From Hymenoscyphus infarciens (lineage: Eukaryota; Ascomycota; Leotiomycetes; Helotiales; Helotiaceae): a DNA stretch of 64,000 bases. The notes beneath the pieces are model-generated. The model searched no databases, was not told the origin of the DNA, and worked only from the letters and a program-made list of their open reading frames with translations. Location of the stretch: NCBI GenBank assembly GCA_001414345.1, contig LLCB01000068.1, positions 1 through 64,000 of the forward strand, given 5' to 3'. A program made the translations under genes and the position numbers. Shown one piece after another: positions 1-9,223 of the stretch. How positions within the stretch are numbered: the stretch's first letter is position 1; each line of letters starts with the position of its first letter.

Positions 1-139
1 TTCAGTACTATATTTATATACTTTTATGTCTAAAATTTATCCTATAATAACGCTAACAGCTATATTACGCTTTACGCCAAATGAGCGTTTCGTATTGCTT
101 TACGAAACGTAAGAATAAGCATCCCTACATCCAAGGGCT
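1..139. other. AT-rich left edge abutting the truncated GH67 gene
   Basis: This stretch is AT/TA-rich and unlike the adjoining GH67-derived DNA. Homology to the alpha-glucuronidase stops near 140, so this is probably the edge of a RIP-affected repeat that removed the end of the gene. A perfect 9-bp inverted repeat with a 6-nt loop lies at 86-94/101-109 (CGTTTCGTA/TACGAAACG). No coding frame is recognised. Confidence 0.4.
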
Positions 140-1361
140 TGAAAATGTCGACAGCTGCGTTTGCCCGGTCGTTGTCCCAGTTGATAGGATCAATGTGATG
201 ATCCTACGCGAAAGCACGGGACATGCAAACCCCCCCGAAAGGGTTGATAGCTTTCGCAAAGAGGTTTGCTCTATCGGCTAGTGTACGGTTATAAGTCAAA
301 GGTCGAGGTTGGTCCTCCGAATTCGTCTTGACAAGGTAACCAGCCATGTCTGAACCCTGGTATAGATCTTGGCGGTCATTTCAGTCCACAAAGTGATGAC
401 GGATGATTCGAGGGGATCGAACGTGTCGATAGTTTGAACTGCTGTCCCATTGGCGGTAGGTGATGCGAAATTGAGTGAAATTCCAAGTTGAATGCCATAA
501 GGCCGGAGAACATCAGCAATTCTGCCTAGACCTTCGATGTTCTGAGTGCTTAGAGTAGAAGCATTGGCATTGACATTGTTAGCCACGAGTCCATTGATGT
601 GAATTGAAGCGGGAAAGCGTGCATATTCCTTGACCCGGTCAAGTCTTCCACTATCTGGCCATCTTTGAAGAAGATCGAGGCACGGCCATAGCCACGCTCG
701 ATGCTTCCATCCATATTGCCCCATTGATTGACCTAATCCTAGGATAAAAGAGTTAATCTACTTTCTTGAGAAATATTGAGGAAAAGCGTTTAGGGAGGAA
801 GAAAGAGTATCTTGACTCTCGAATAACTGGAATGGGAGAAAATTCTCCGATAACTTCCCACTCACCCATCTGATTCCAGCACTTGATTGGATTCGTGGCA
901 TAAGCGACTTCTGAAAAGTTGCCCTGTCCAAGTCAAGAAAGCTATTCGAATGCTCCATAAAGAGCACCGCGCTCATTCTGACCCAGAATTTGGACTGTGC
1001 TCCCTTTAGTACTCAGCCAGAAGCCATCCTCTCCACGCTCTGGAATTCCATCAACACTACCAGTTTTGACATACCCAGTAAGTGTTCCTACAACCACGGA
1101 GGACGAGGAGTTTGTTGGGTTTTGAAATGTGTGATCGACGCTGACTTGCTGTCCCAAAATGCCCAGTATTCCTTTCTGCAATTCTAACCCGGCGACATAG
1201 AGTGGAGTACTTTTGTCGAGTTGGGTGAAAGGACTTGTAAGGGGAAGGATTGAGATGGAATTTGTGACAACAGAGCATAGCGCAACCAGCCATCAAGACC
1301 ACGTTCCGCAGGCTGCAGCAACAATTTCCAAAGATGAAAGGAGGAAAAGAGCAGAAACCAT
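140..1361 (-). pseudogene. Broken, 3'-truncated GH67 alpha-glucuronidase
   Basis: GH67 enzymes remove 4-O-methyl-glucuronic acid side chains from xylo-oligomers and are normally secreted single polypeptides of about 840 residues. Reading the minus strand, a signal-peptide-like start (MVSALFLLSSLEIVAAA) begins at 1361. Blocks typical of the family then appear in different frames: GLDGWLRYALLS, KGSTVQILGQNERGALYGAFE, SSAGIRWVS, RVKEYARFPASIHINGLV followed by NNVNAN, GIQLGISLNFASP, and near 140-290 DRANAAVDIFKPLD. At least five frame changes separate the blocks (about 1310, 1195, 960, 740 and 340), and there is an in-frame TAG at 214-216 within the block AFA*DHHIDPINWDNDRANAA. Homology stops near 140, about 400 residues into the family, so most of the catalytic barrel is missing. 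The family assignment rests on long conserved stretches and is firm; the gene cannot be functional. Confidence 0.85.
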
Positions 1362-2695
1362 GTTGCTATCGAGAAGCGAACAGGGCCTACCAAAGTAAAA
1401 CTAAAACTCATCAAGGGTACCTGCTTAGCTATAATAAACATAACGAGAAACACTTCAGGCTAGTTTGAAAAGCCATGGAGGGTTTGAGTGGATCAACATG
1501 ACGAGACGGAAGAACACTGGTAAATGGAGAACAATAAATGGCATGTATTTTAGATATCAAAAAACGCGTGCGTACAAGGCTAGCAAGACATGTAGCCTAA
1601 ATTAGCTGCCTAATAACCAAGACGAGGGGTTGAGTGGATCAATGCGAATGTTTGGATTGAGCAGCGATAGGTAGGTAGCAAAGTATGAGGAGGATTAAAG
1701 GATCAACAATTTTCTGAATTAACATGTCTCGGGAAGTTGGTAGAACAATCAGCGTAAGTATGTTTACTAGAGCCTAGAGGTGACGAAGGTGTAAAAGGAA
1801 CTTAGCACTACAACTCAAGGCCTTTAATAGGTAGATAACAATAACACTTAACGCCTGCAACTCCGCCGGAAGTTCTTGAAAGGCTTCAAGCCCGCACTCG
1901 ACTGGACACGACACGACACGACACGAAACAATCTCGACAATGGATGAAGACATTCCCTCAATTTACAATTATGGGGAAGATACTTCTGCTCTGCGCTCAA
2001 GGCGTTCGAGCGCCCCCGAACATCCCCCAGCTAGCAGGTCACCAGGACGAAGTAAAATTTGCTCCTCAAAATAAAGGTTTGGCTTCATAGAAGTACTTTA
2101 CTCTCTCCCCCCTTCCCCCCCCCCCCTCTTTAATAAACGTTAATCCTGAATCTTCTTTTTTAGTGTGACACCTGCACGATTTTAAGGTTCCCAGCTGTCA
2201 GAAATAACATTTAATTTTAATGGGGAGGTAAACAGATGATTTGAAAGCTGGATACGGCACCCGGGGCTGTCACCAGACACACCTCGACAACAAGTCATCT
2301 CAAAAACAGTACCATCGTAACCATCAGCATGGAGAAGATGGGGAAGGAACTGCATCGAGAAGCTTATAAAGAAGACGAGGACGCGGAGAGTGGAGCGTAA
2401 TAGTAATGACAGTAAGCTAATCATATTTTTGGTCTTGATGATAAGGAATAGGTTGTACAACGTGAGATCTCCCCTAGGAGGTGTATATAAATGACCAATC
2501 CCCAGTCCAAAAACAAAGCACACGAACGCCCGATATCTACCCCATCACGATCCTATTCCCAACAAACAAGCTAGCCAGCTTCAGACCAGCTCGAGAATCT
2601 CAATCTCAATCTCAATCTCGCACCTGCGGAAAGAATCAAAGCTAGCACAACGTAATTACCACAACCTTTTCCTATCCAACCTCGTCTTCTCGCAC
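1362..2695. other. Intergenic, with one unplaced 44-codon ORF
   Basis: No gene is recognised. There is a (GACAC)n tract at about 1905-1925 and a poly-C/CT tract at 2100-2135. A plus-strand ORF at 1940-2074 begins MDEDIPSIYNYGEDTSALRS and is followed about 90 nt later, after a T-rich AG, by a CDTC motif. This could be the remnant of a zinc-cluster regulator, but no in-frame splice joins the two parts. Confidence 0.3.
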
Positions 2696-3445
2696 TCAAG
2701 ACATAGCAGGACTACCCTTTCTCTCCCGGTTCTCCTCATCCCTGACCTGGTTCGTCTTGCTCGCCTTCTGTGCAAACATCCCAACAACAATAGTAGACAA
2801 AACAATGACCTCCAAAGGAATTATCATAACCATCAGATATAATCCCGTCTTACTCTCCTTACATAGACTACCCCAGTGAGGCTTCATACCCATATCAATC
2901 GCACTCCATTGGCAACTCCAGCTCTGTAACGAGGAGGTGGTGGTTGAGGTGTTGACGCCGTAGAAGAACGATGTTCCTACCAGTCCAGCGATGAGAGCGA
3001 CCGTGGATGCGAAGAAGGAGAGGATGATTCGCAGGGGGTTTGAGATCTTCAGGATGTTAGTTTGTGAAGTTGGAAGGGGAAGGAAGAGGAGGGAATAGGT
3101 ACGTACAGTAGAAACCAACCCGACAGCTAATGAGACAGCGCTGCTAACGAGAATAACAGCAGAGCAAGCGACCAGCGCAGTCGTAGGTCTAAGATCGAAA
3201 TCCGTCGGCCATAAAGGAAGGAGATAGTTCTGCCCTTGGTGTGTATTATTAAATGTAGCGAGCGTCTCGGCCGAAGTACCAAGAATCACAAGCGAAGATA
3301 GCAAAGCGAGGGCCGTCAAGCCCAGACGAACTGAATCCGAGACTTTGACCAGAGGTGATTTGACGGGTTGTCTGGGGGCATCGAATTCTTCAAAGTCGGA
3401 TTGTACGACCTCGGATTGGAACTGGGGTTTGCTTTCGGTGGACAT
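2696..3445 (-). CDS. Fungal four-TM membrane protein, one intron
   Basis: The start ATG is at 3445 and the TGA at 2696-2698. The open frame is continuous for 249 codons, but 3047-3106 looks like a 60-nt intron that happens to stay in frame: donor GTACGT, branch ACTAAC and acceptor AAG. Removing it joins hydrophobic residues directly (LVST/ISNPL) and gives a 229-aa protein with exons 3107-3445 and 2696-3046. Four hydrophobic segments lie near residues 40-60, 85-112, 122-145 and 180-203, with a polar N-terminus rich in acidic and Ser residues, a basic tail, and a Cys pair (SWSCQW, GSLCKE) in the last extracytoplasmic loop. This resembles small fungal membrane proteins of unknown function. No catalytic motif is seen. 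Confidence 0.7.
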   Translation of the reverse strand: MSTESKPQFQSEVVQSDFEEFDAPRQPVKSPLVKVSDSVRLGLTALALLSSLVILGTSAETLATFNNTHQGQNYLLPLWPTDFDLRPTTALVACSAVILVSSAVSLAVGLVSTVRTYSLLFLPLPTSQTNILKISNPLRIILSFFASTVALIAGLVGTSFFYGVNTSTTTSSLQSWSCQWSAIDMGMKPHWGSLCKESKTGLYLMVMIIPLEVIVLSTIVVGMFAQKASKTNQVRDEENRERKGSPAMS

Positions 3446-5397
3446 GATGACGAAAGAGCTTTGAATATGAAAAGTAGGAGGGTATAGGAGAATGTAGCGG
3501 TAAGGATCGAATGTGGGAAGGGTTGAAAAGGATAAGAAAGGTTGAAAAGACTATTGGATCAAGAGATGGAAACACGTTCAAGGAAGAGAGAAGAGGAAAC
3601 GAAACATTCAAGTACTTCTCCTTCCACCCTTCTATATCACATAGACGCCGACATGGAGACCCGCGATACATAAATAGGAATCGATCAAGCTACACTACTG
3701 TACGCTGCGGGTGAGATTCTATTCTTTGTCTCCTGGTCGCGATAGCCCAGGATATCTTCTCCGTATGCGCTGTGGTGGGCGTTTCGTTTGATCGATGCAT
3801 TTCTAGCCAGTGAGAGTTGGAGTGGTCTTTTTGTGTGGTTGGAAGATGTGCGTGGATAGCGAATGAGCGGACGAGGTTGGGTGCCGGCGCTTTCGTGCAT
3901 GCTCGCGTAAGAAGACCCTTGAGCGTCTATTTTCGCCCTTGTCAACGCGAAAACTTGCACACCCAATTTCCTTGAGATGGTCGACATATTAAGCAGTTAT
4001 CTTATCCAAGTGTCGCGACAAGGGAAGTCTGGTATTGATCTTAGGAGGTTTGTCTTCTTATACGTTTCGATGGGTGACGTTCGGGTCCAAATCCGGCCAA
4101 GTCCACGAATATGCCCGGATGGTTCACCAGGTTGGCGGGCTCTGGGGATTTGTTCTACGAGGACGCATGAACGTGTGGATAAAGCTTTACACCAACAGTT
4201 GCTTCAAGTGTTTGAGCCTCGAGTGTGACTGCCTTGGGTGCCTCGATGGGAAGGAATTGTGGTACAGTGCAAGTGTTACTGTTTGACAAAAACGGCCGGG
4301 TAAACACATGAGACACCAGTTTCCCGTGGTGTTGGTTTGCTGTCGCACACCTCGAAGAACTTCACATCTCGAGTGTTTTTTCCTCGGGTTTCGTCCGTCT
4401 GTCTTGCTCGATCTAGATGTCAGGTCATTTCTCGGATGCATTCTTCTTTATATCGCGTCCAAACCCCGCGGCTACCGGCCATGAACCTACTTGAAGCCCA
4501 GGGATGGAGGGTAAACCAACAAGTTCACTTCCGCTCTCGAGTAACAAGAGTACCCTGTTTTTCTTTTTCACCTCCTATTTTTTCGTCCTTCTCAGCTTGC
4601 ATCCATCAAGAAGCGACAAGCAAATGTGGTTTGCATTAGAGCAGCACTGTGGGACACGTCGAAGAGAATCAAACCCGAAAACCGAATATACATAACTTCA
4701 TGCGTTGCAACTGGTTTATATACTGTTTAACAAGTAACCTATAATTAACCTATCATTTGCTTGTAAAACCCCCAAGCCCAGTGCCGAAAGATTTCATATA
4801 TAACCCGAACCCGACGCACAAGAAGCTGTGAATAAAATGAACCATCAATCACATTTCTGTATTCCTCGATGACTGAAAAATACAACGAGAAGATCCAAAA
4901 AAACGAGGCGGGGTATTTCAAAACCGGTACCTGGGTGGCAAAAGCTCGCGTGATGCCAATGCGGTGGCCATGTAGCTCAAAGATCCCACGACGTCCTACA
5001 GAACACGAAAGCAGAGCAACTATTGAAACGATAGAATACAGGAGCACAAGAGCGATTCAAGGAAACAAAGAAAGTGCGAGGAGAAAAACAGAAAAGATTG
5101 GTTGACGACCGATGAAATTTCTATTTTTAGCCCAAGACCTGGAGCAGAAGCAAGCCTTTTTTCTCCACCAGAACGAGACCAGTCGAGAGATCTTCAGCAC
5201 CGCGGCAGAGAGTGTCTTATCTGCTTCTTTGCTTCTGCGATTTCCCCATCAGCTCCAAAGATCCGGACGATGCGTGGCACGAATCAAGTTGCTCGACTGA
5301 AGTTTGATCTGAGTTGGGGTCCATGAATCACCAACCAAAAGGACGGGATTCTTGAGCGAGTCAGCCCTACATGTTGGGGATTTTCAGCTCTAGAACC

Positions 5398-5433
5398 CTT
5401 CTTCTTCTTCTTCTTCTTCTTCTTCTTCTTCTT
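5398..5433. repeat. (CTT)12 microsatellite
   Basis: Twelve uninterrupted CTT units. The opposite strand would encode a poly-Lys run in a spurious ORF. Confidence 0.95.
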
Positions 5434-5872
5434 TCTGAGCTGGCCCCGATGGTGGCGCATCTTGCTTCCCAGTTGAAGCAATTCGCATTCGCGACCACGC
5501 GCAACTCTCGCGGGAGGGCATTTTAGGGCAGGTGCGAGTCGGTCAATACGAACTTTCCTGCTCTCAGACACGAGAGACATCCCATCGTGACATGGGGAAA
5601 GAAATCCATCCTTTCCATGCTATCCCCAACTGAGCGGATAATCAAGGACCCTTTCCTGTTTGAGTGCAGCCCACGCCATCCTTCCTCTTTCGGACGATGA
5701 CAGCGGTACGAATGGAATGCTCGGTGAGTCGGTGGAGGCTTCAGCTAAATCGCCTGACCCTTTTGACTAAATCGCCCGACTCTAACCCAATTGCGCACTC
5801 CCCTGCGCGCAAAACACCAATTCTCTATTCCAAGGGATAATGACCTGGTTTTTGGTTTTTTGGGTTAAGGTT

Positions 5873-5899
5873 GGGCTAGGGCTAGGGCTAGGGCTAGGG
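5873..5899. repeat. (GGGCTA)4 telomere-like hexamer tract
   Basis: Four tandem GGGCTA units plus GGG, preceded by a TTGGTTTTTTGGGTTAAGG stretch. The hexamer differs by one base from the fungal telomere unit (GGGTTA). It is internal and short, so it may be chance or a degenerate interstitial telomere patch. Confidence 0.8.
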
Positions 5900-6371
5900 A
5901 TAATGGTTGTGTACTTGGTGCCCTGGTGTTGCGACCGGAAAACGTCTTAACTTGGTTAGCTTGGGTGAATAATTTTACCTAGTTGAAAAAGGTTAACGGG
6001 ATTGAACTAAACTAAACTAAACTCTCAGTAGAGACAATTCTATTCTAGAGTTTCCCCACATCAGGCCTCTACATCAGGCGGTGTGTCTGTAGACCATCAG
6101 AGATCACCTCCAGTGCTCCACAGATGGGATGGGCCTGACTGTGTGCGACGCCGATAACAACGCACCACTGCACCCAGCTCGGCTTGGAATCATCTATATC
6201 CATAGGTACCTAAGTAGGTAAGAATTGGTCCTGCAACCACGGCCTTCCTGACTGAATGGGGTCGATCGGGCAATAAAGTTCAGAGGCGACGTTGGCAAGG
6301 GCCAGACGAGCCACCTTGCTTAGCTCCTGCAGAACGCAGAACAACTGATAACAGCCTCGACAGCCTACCTA

Positions 6372-6567
6372 GGTGGAGATGGCATCCTAGATACTATCCC
6401 CCCCCCCCTTAAGTAAATGTAATCGCACGGCCGCTGTGCCATACTAAATGTCTGTGCACTCTACATTTAGTTCCGGGGGGGGATAGGAGCATCCTAGATA
6501 GCATCCTAGATATCATCCTAGATATCATCCTAGATATCATCCTAGATAGGTTGCCATCTCGTCTACC
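6372..6567. mobile_element. MITE-like inverted-repeat element
   Basis: The ends are inverted copies of each other: GGTGGAGATGGCATCC at 6372-6387 against the complement of 6549-6567 (GGTAGACGAGATGGCAACC). Further in, TATCCCCCCCCCC..AAGTAAATGTA on the left pairs imperfectly with TACATTTAGTTCCGGGGGGGGATA on the right. The right arm carries about five copies of a 12-13 bp unit (ATCATCCTAGAT). It is under 200 bp and noncoding, as expected for a MITE. No clear target-site duplication was found, so the class is unknown. Confidence 0.55.
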
Positions 6568-7164
6568 TTATCCATTGGTTCAACAAGCTTTTAAACAAGG
6601 TATCCCTCCATTACAATACCATACCATACCATACCATACCCCACATAACCTTTTTCATCTCCGTGACCCGCGCGGGTCTTTGCTCCATTAGTGCTTCCCG
6701 TCTCAATTGTTCCTCGCCAGAGCTTGTGCTTGGCTTGTACTAGTACCCTCATACCTCAACGGCCCTCAAGGTTTACTTTCATATTCACCCAGCTTGCCAC
6801 TTCAACTATTTTACCACCTGCTCGCCTTTGCCCTTTTCTTCACTCCTCTTCACCTTCACCTTCACCTTCACCTCCGCCTCCGCCTCCTCAGCCTCGAATT
6901 CCAATTCACCCCGAGCGTGTTCGGCGCACCGCATAACCTACGCATCGCATCGCATCGCATCGCTCAAATCAGTGACTTCCCGTGCCTTGTGGTTGGTGTC
7001 AGGAGGCCTTGTCTCGCCCGTTTGCTCTGATTCGACATTGGCACTTGATTCACATTAGTCCATATTGCTACGCAGAGGCCGGACTTATCATTCCAAGCTC
7101 CCTTTAGTGTCTCTTGTTCGATCCGATCCAACAAAAATCCACTCACTGGTCACGCGACCCAAAA
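6568..7164. promoter_or_regulatory. Upstream/5'-leader region of the MIF-domain gene
   Basis: Contains (CCATA)n near 6617-6641, a perfect 14-bp palindrome GACCCGCGCGGGTC at 6665-6678, and CT-rich (CTTCACC)n sequence at about 6838-6893 typical of pyrimidine-rich fungal promoters. ORFs here are low-complexity Pro/Ser readings of the CT tract and are not called. Confidence 0.4.
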
Positions 7165-8262
7165 ATGCCCAGCAGCGTTACGACCTCAGAACGGTCTCCA
7201 TCCTTTACAAACCAAAGCATCTCCCTCGAAGAACCTACAGATGCCGTTGTGGTAATCGACCGGAGAAATAAGGAACTTCCCTTGTCGCACCTTCACTTAC
7301 CTCCTTCGCCAGTTGATAGCGGCATGGCGATCCCCGACCCAAGTCCATCGTCCAGTCAGTCGGAGCTGAACCGTATCACAAGGAAAATCGAACGAGGGGC
7401 TCCTGGAGATGAGGCTATATTTGATCAGAACAAAAGTCCACAGCAGAAGGAGCTGGCAAAGCGCAAGAGTCAATATTTCGATGGAGCGTTCGCATATATC
7501 CGGGAATCAGCTTCCTCTGCTCGTGAGCGCGTCTCAAGAGAGTCTATGATTATTGCAGATATCAGGACCAATGTTATTGTAAGTCTAACTGCGTCTCATC
7601 TTCGAAACAACCATTCACTGATTTCATCTTAGATTCAAGATGAATATGCATTTATAACAGAGCTCTCTTATAGCTTGTCGGCCCGTTATCAGCGACCCGA
7701 GTCCTCGATACTCGTTACCGTTGCGCATTCTGCATGCTTACTATTCGGGGGTTCCTTTGATCCAGCATATACAATGAGCATCACGGCCTTGACCTCACAA
7801 GTGCAGCCCATTACAAACAAGAGAAACTCAGCATTGATCGCAAAGGCAATGGAAGATAGTCTAGGTGTCGCTCCTAACCGAGGTGTGATCAAATTCATCC
7901 CGATTGCCGAAGAGAACCTCTCCACCAACGGCAAAACGGTCGCAGGCGAGATTGACGATTTGGAAAAGGAGACCGCGGAAGAGACCAGCATTACAAGGGG
8001 ATTATCCGTTCGGGTTGGCTCAAAGAGTTCGAGGAGACAGAGCATGAAGGAACTTAGGAAGAAGAGGTCCGCTGCTCAGCTTCCAACCCATGATGAGCAG
8101 TTGACGCCCCCTCTCAGCGCTTGCCAAACCAACCCCAAATCACCACCGCTTCCGAAAATGCCTGCGATCCCAACCGAGAAGAGCTTCGCCGATCGAAAGG
8201 CGGAGAAGGTTCAGAAGATGGGACGAAGGAAGAGCTTCATTTCCACAATATTTGGAAAGTGA
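7165..8262 (+). CDS. MIF/tautomerase-domain protein with N- and C-terminal extensions
   Basis: Exons 7165-7578 and 7633-8262 flank a 54-nt intron (GTAAGT...TTAG) and give 347 aa. The ATG at 7165 is in good context (AAAAATG). Residues about 132-250 are a macrophage migration inhibitory factor-like fold: a first strand reading RTNVIIQDE, then helix, ILVTVAHSACLLFGGSFDPAY matching the MIF 'VxxFGGS..P' core, and LGVAPNRGVIKFIPIAEENLSTNG at the end. The catalytic N-terminal proline of active tautomerases cannot be used, because the domain starts inside the chain after a ~130-residue Ser/Pro-rich extension. The C-terminus is basic (RKKRSAAQ, MGRRKSFISTIFGK) and may bind membranes or be phosphorylated. 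MIF-domain proteins of this extended form occur in fungi; their function is not established. Confidence 0.8.
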
Positions 8263-9223
8263 TGCATCATTCGCATCGGTATCACGCTGAAACTAATCCA
8301 AAGTGTGGTATATACCAGGGGGTGGTGTTGGATAATATCCTTGGTGGAATTGGGGAGAATTGATTATTCTGCATCTGCATCTGCCGAATTGTTTTCCCCC
8401 TGCATATGGTTTTTCCTTGACTGCATAGCGTTTGGAGTTTGGGATAAGGAGCGCTTTGACTAGGACGGGTCGGGGGGAGTTGAAGCTGGACAACACATAC
8501 ATGACAGCTGTATTTACCGTTCATGGGAGTTTGGGAATATGGGTGGTTGCAGGTGCATGGCGGATGGATAATATGATTAATTGGGGGGGACTTCGGGTAT
8601 GATGAACAAGGGGATTTATATGACTGGATATCAGGTCCCTCTTCGTGTGTATTAATGAAACGGAGTACAATGATACAGATCTTATTGAGTGCAGCATCAG
8701 GGCAGGTTCCTTGCAGTTTGTGAGGAACACCTCTTTGTCATTGGTACCACCCTTTTCATTTGTACTCCAGGGGAAGCGGGATGCAGGATGCAAGCCGGCA
8801 GATGCATTGGTGATCAGTAACATCTAGATTGTTGCGCTTAATATCTTGGTTTTCTCCATCACAAGACAGTCCCTAGCTCGTGACCTGTGTAGAGTCAGGT
8901 TGGGAGATATTGCATGGAAACTCGACATGGAATCATCTAGGCTGATGGTATCGTCGGAATATTCTCTACAAAAAAAAAACTGCAAAGGAATGAGCTATTC
9001 TAGTCAATTAGAAACAACTATTTTATTCAAAAAAAATAAAAATAAAATAAGAAGCCTAACAAACATCTAGACCTTTTGAAGTTGGGTAAGAGATAATTAT
9101 GGTGCGGCAAAATGTCGGCAAAAATTGTCGGTACAATTTCAAGCTCAACCTCCAAGGCTACAAAAATAATAGAGACAACTACCCCACCAAACAACACCAC
9201 GCAGCCTTGCCAATCCAACCACA
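8263..9223. other. Intergenic region between the MIF-domain gene and DIS3
   Basis: No gene is recognised. A short A-rich patch (8969-8978 and 9030-9052) lies about 200 bp before DIS3, which is likely promoter. Confidence 0.4.

Larger units (their letters stand above)
3446..6371. other. Long intergenic region without recognised gene
   Basis: Only short overlapping ORFs on both strands are present, none with family-like sequence or splice signals. Notable simple sequence: a perfect (CTT)12 tract at 5398-5433 and four GGGCTA units at 5873-5899. The last part (5600-6370) is moderately GC-rich with TAGGTA-type short motifs. Confidence 0.5.

Noticed and set aside
2182..2523. 113-codon minus-strand ORF with hydrophobic start
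   Set aside because: No ATG-context, splice or family support; composition is that of noncoding DNA.
3685..3987. 100-codon minus-strand ORF beginning MSTISRKLGVQVFALTR
   Set aside because: Looks mildly presequence-like but overlaps plus-strand ORFs of similar length, and no domain or intron chain extends it.
4650..4690. B-box-like sequence (complement GGGTTTGATTCTC) suggesting a tRNA
   Set aside because: No matching A-box or cloverleaf could be folded around it.
6691..7058. Three overlapping Pro/Ser-rich ORFs
   Set aside because: They are alternative readings of a CTTCACC/CCT microsatellite in the leader of the MIF-domain gene.
7114..7164. Upstream extension of the MIF-domain ORF
   Set aside because: It starts at TTG; the first ATG is 7165, in good context.
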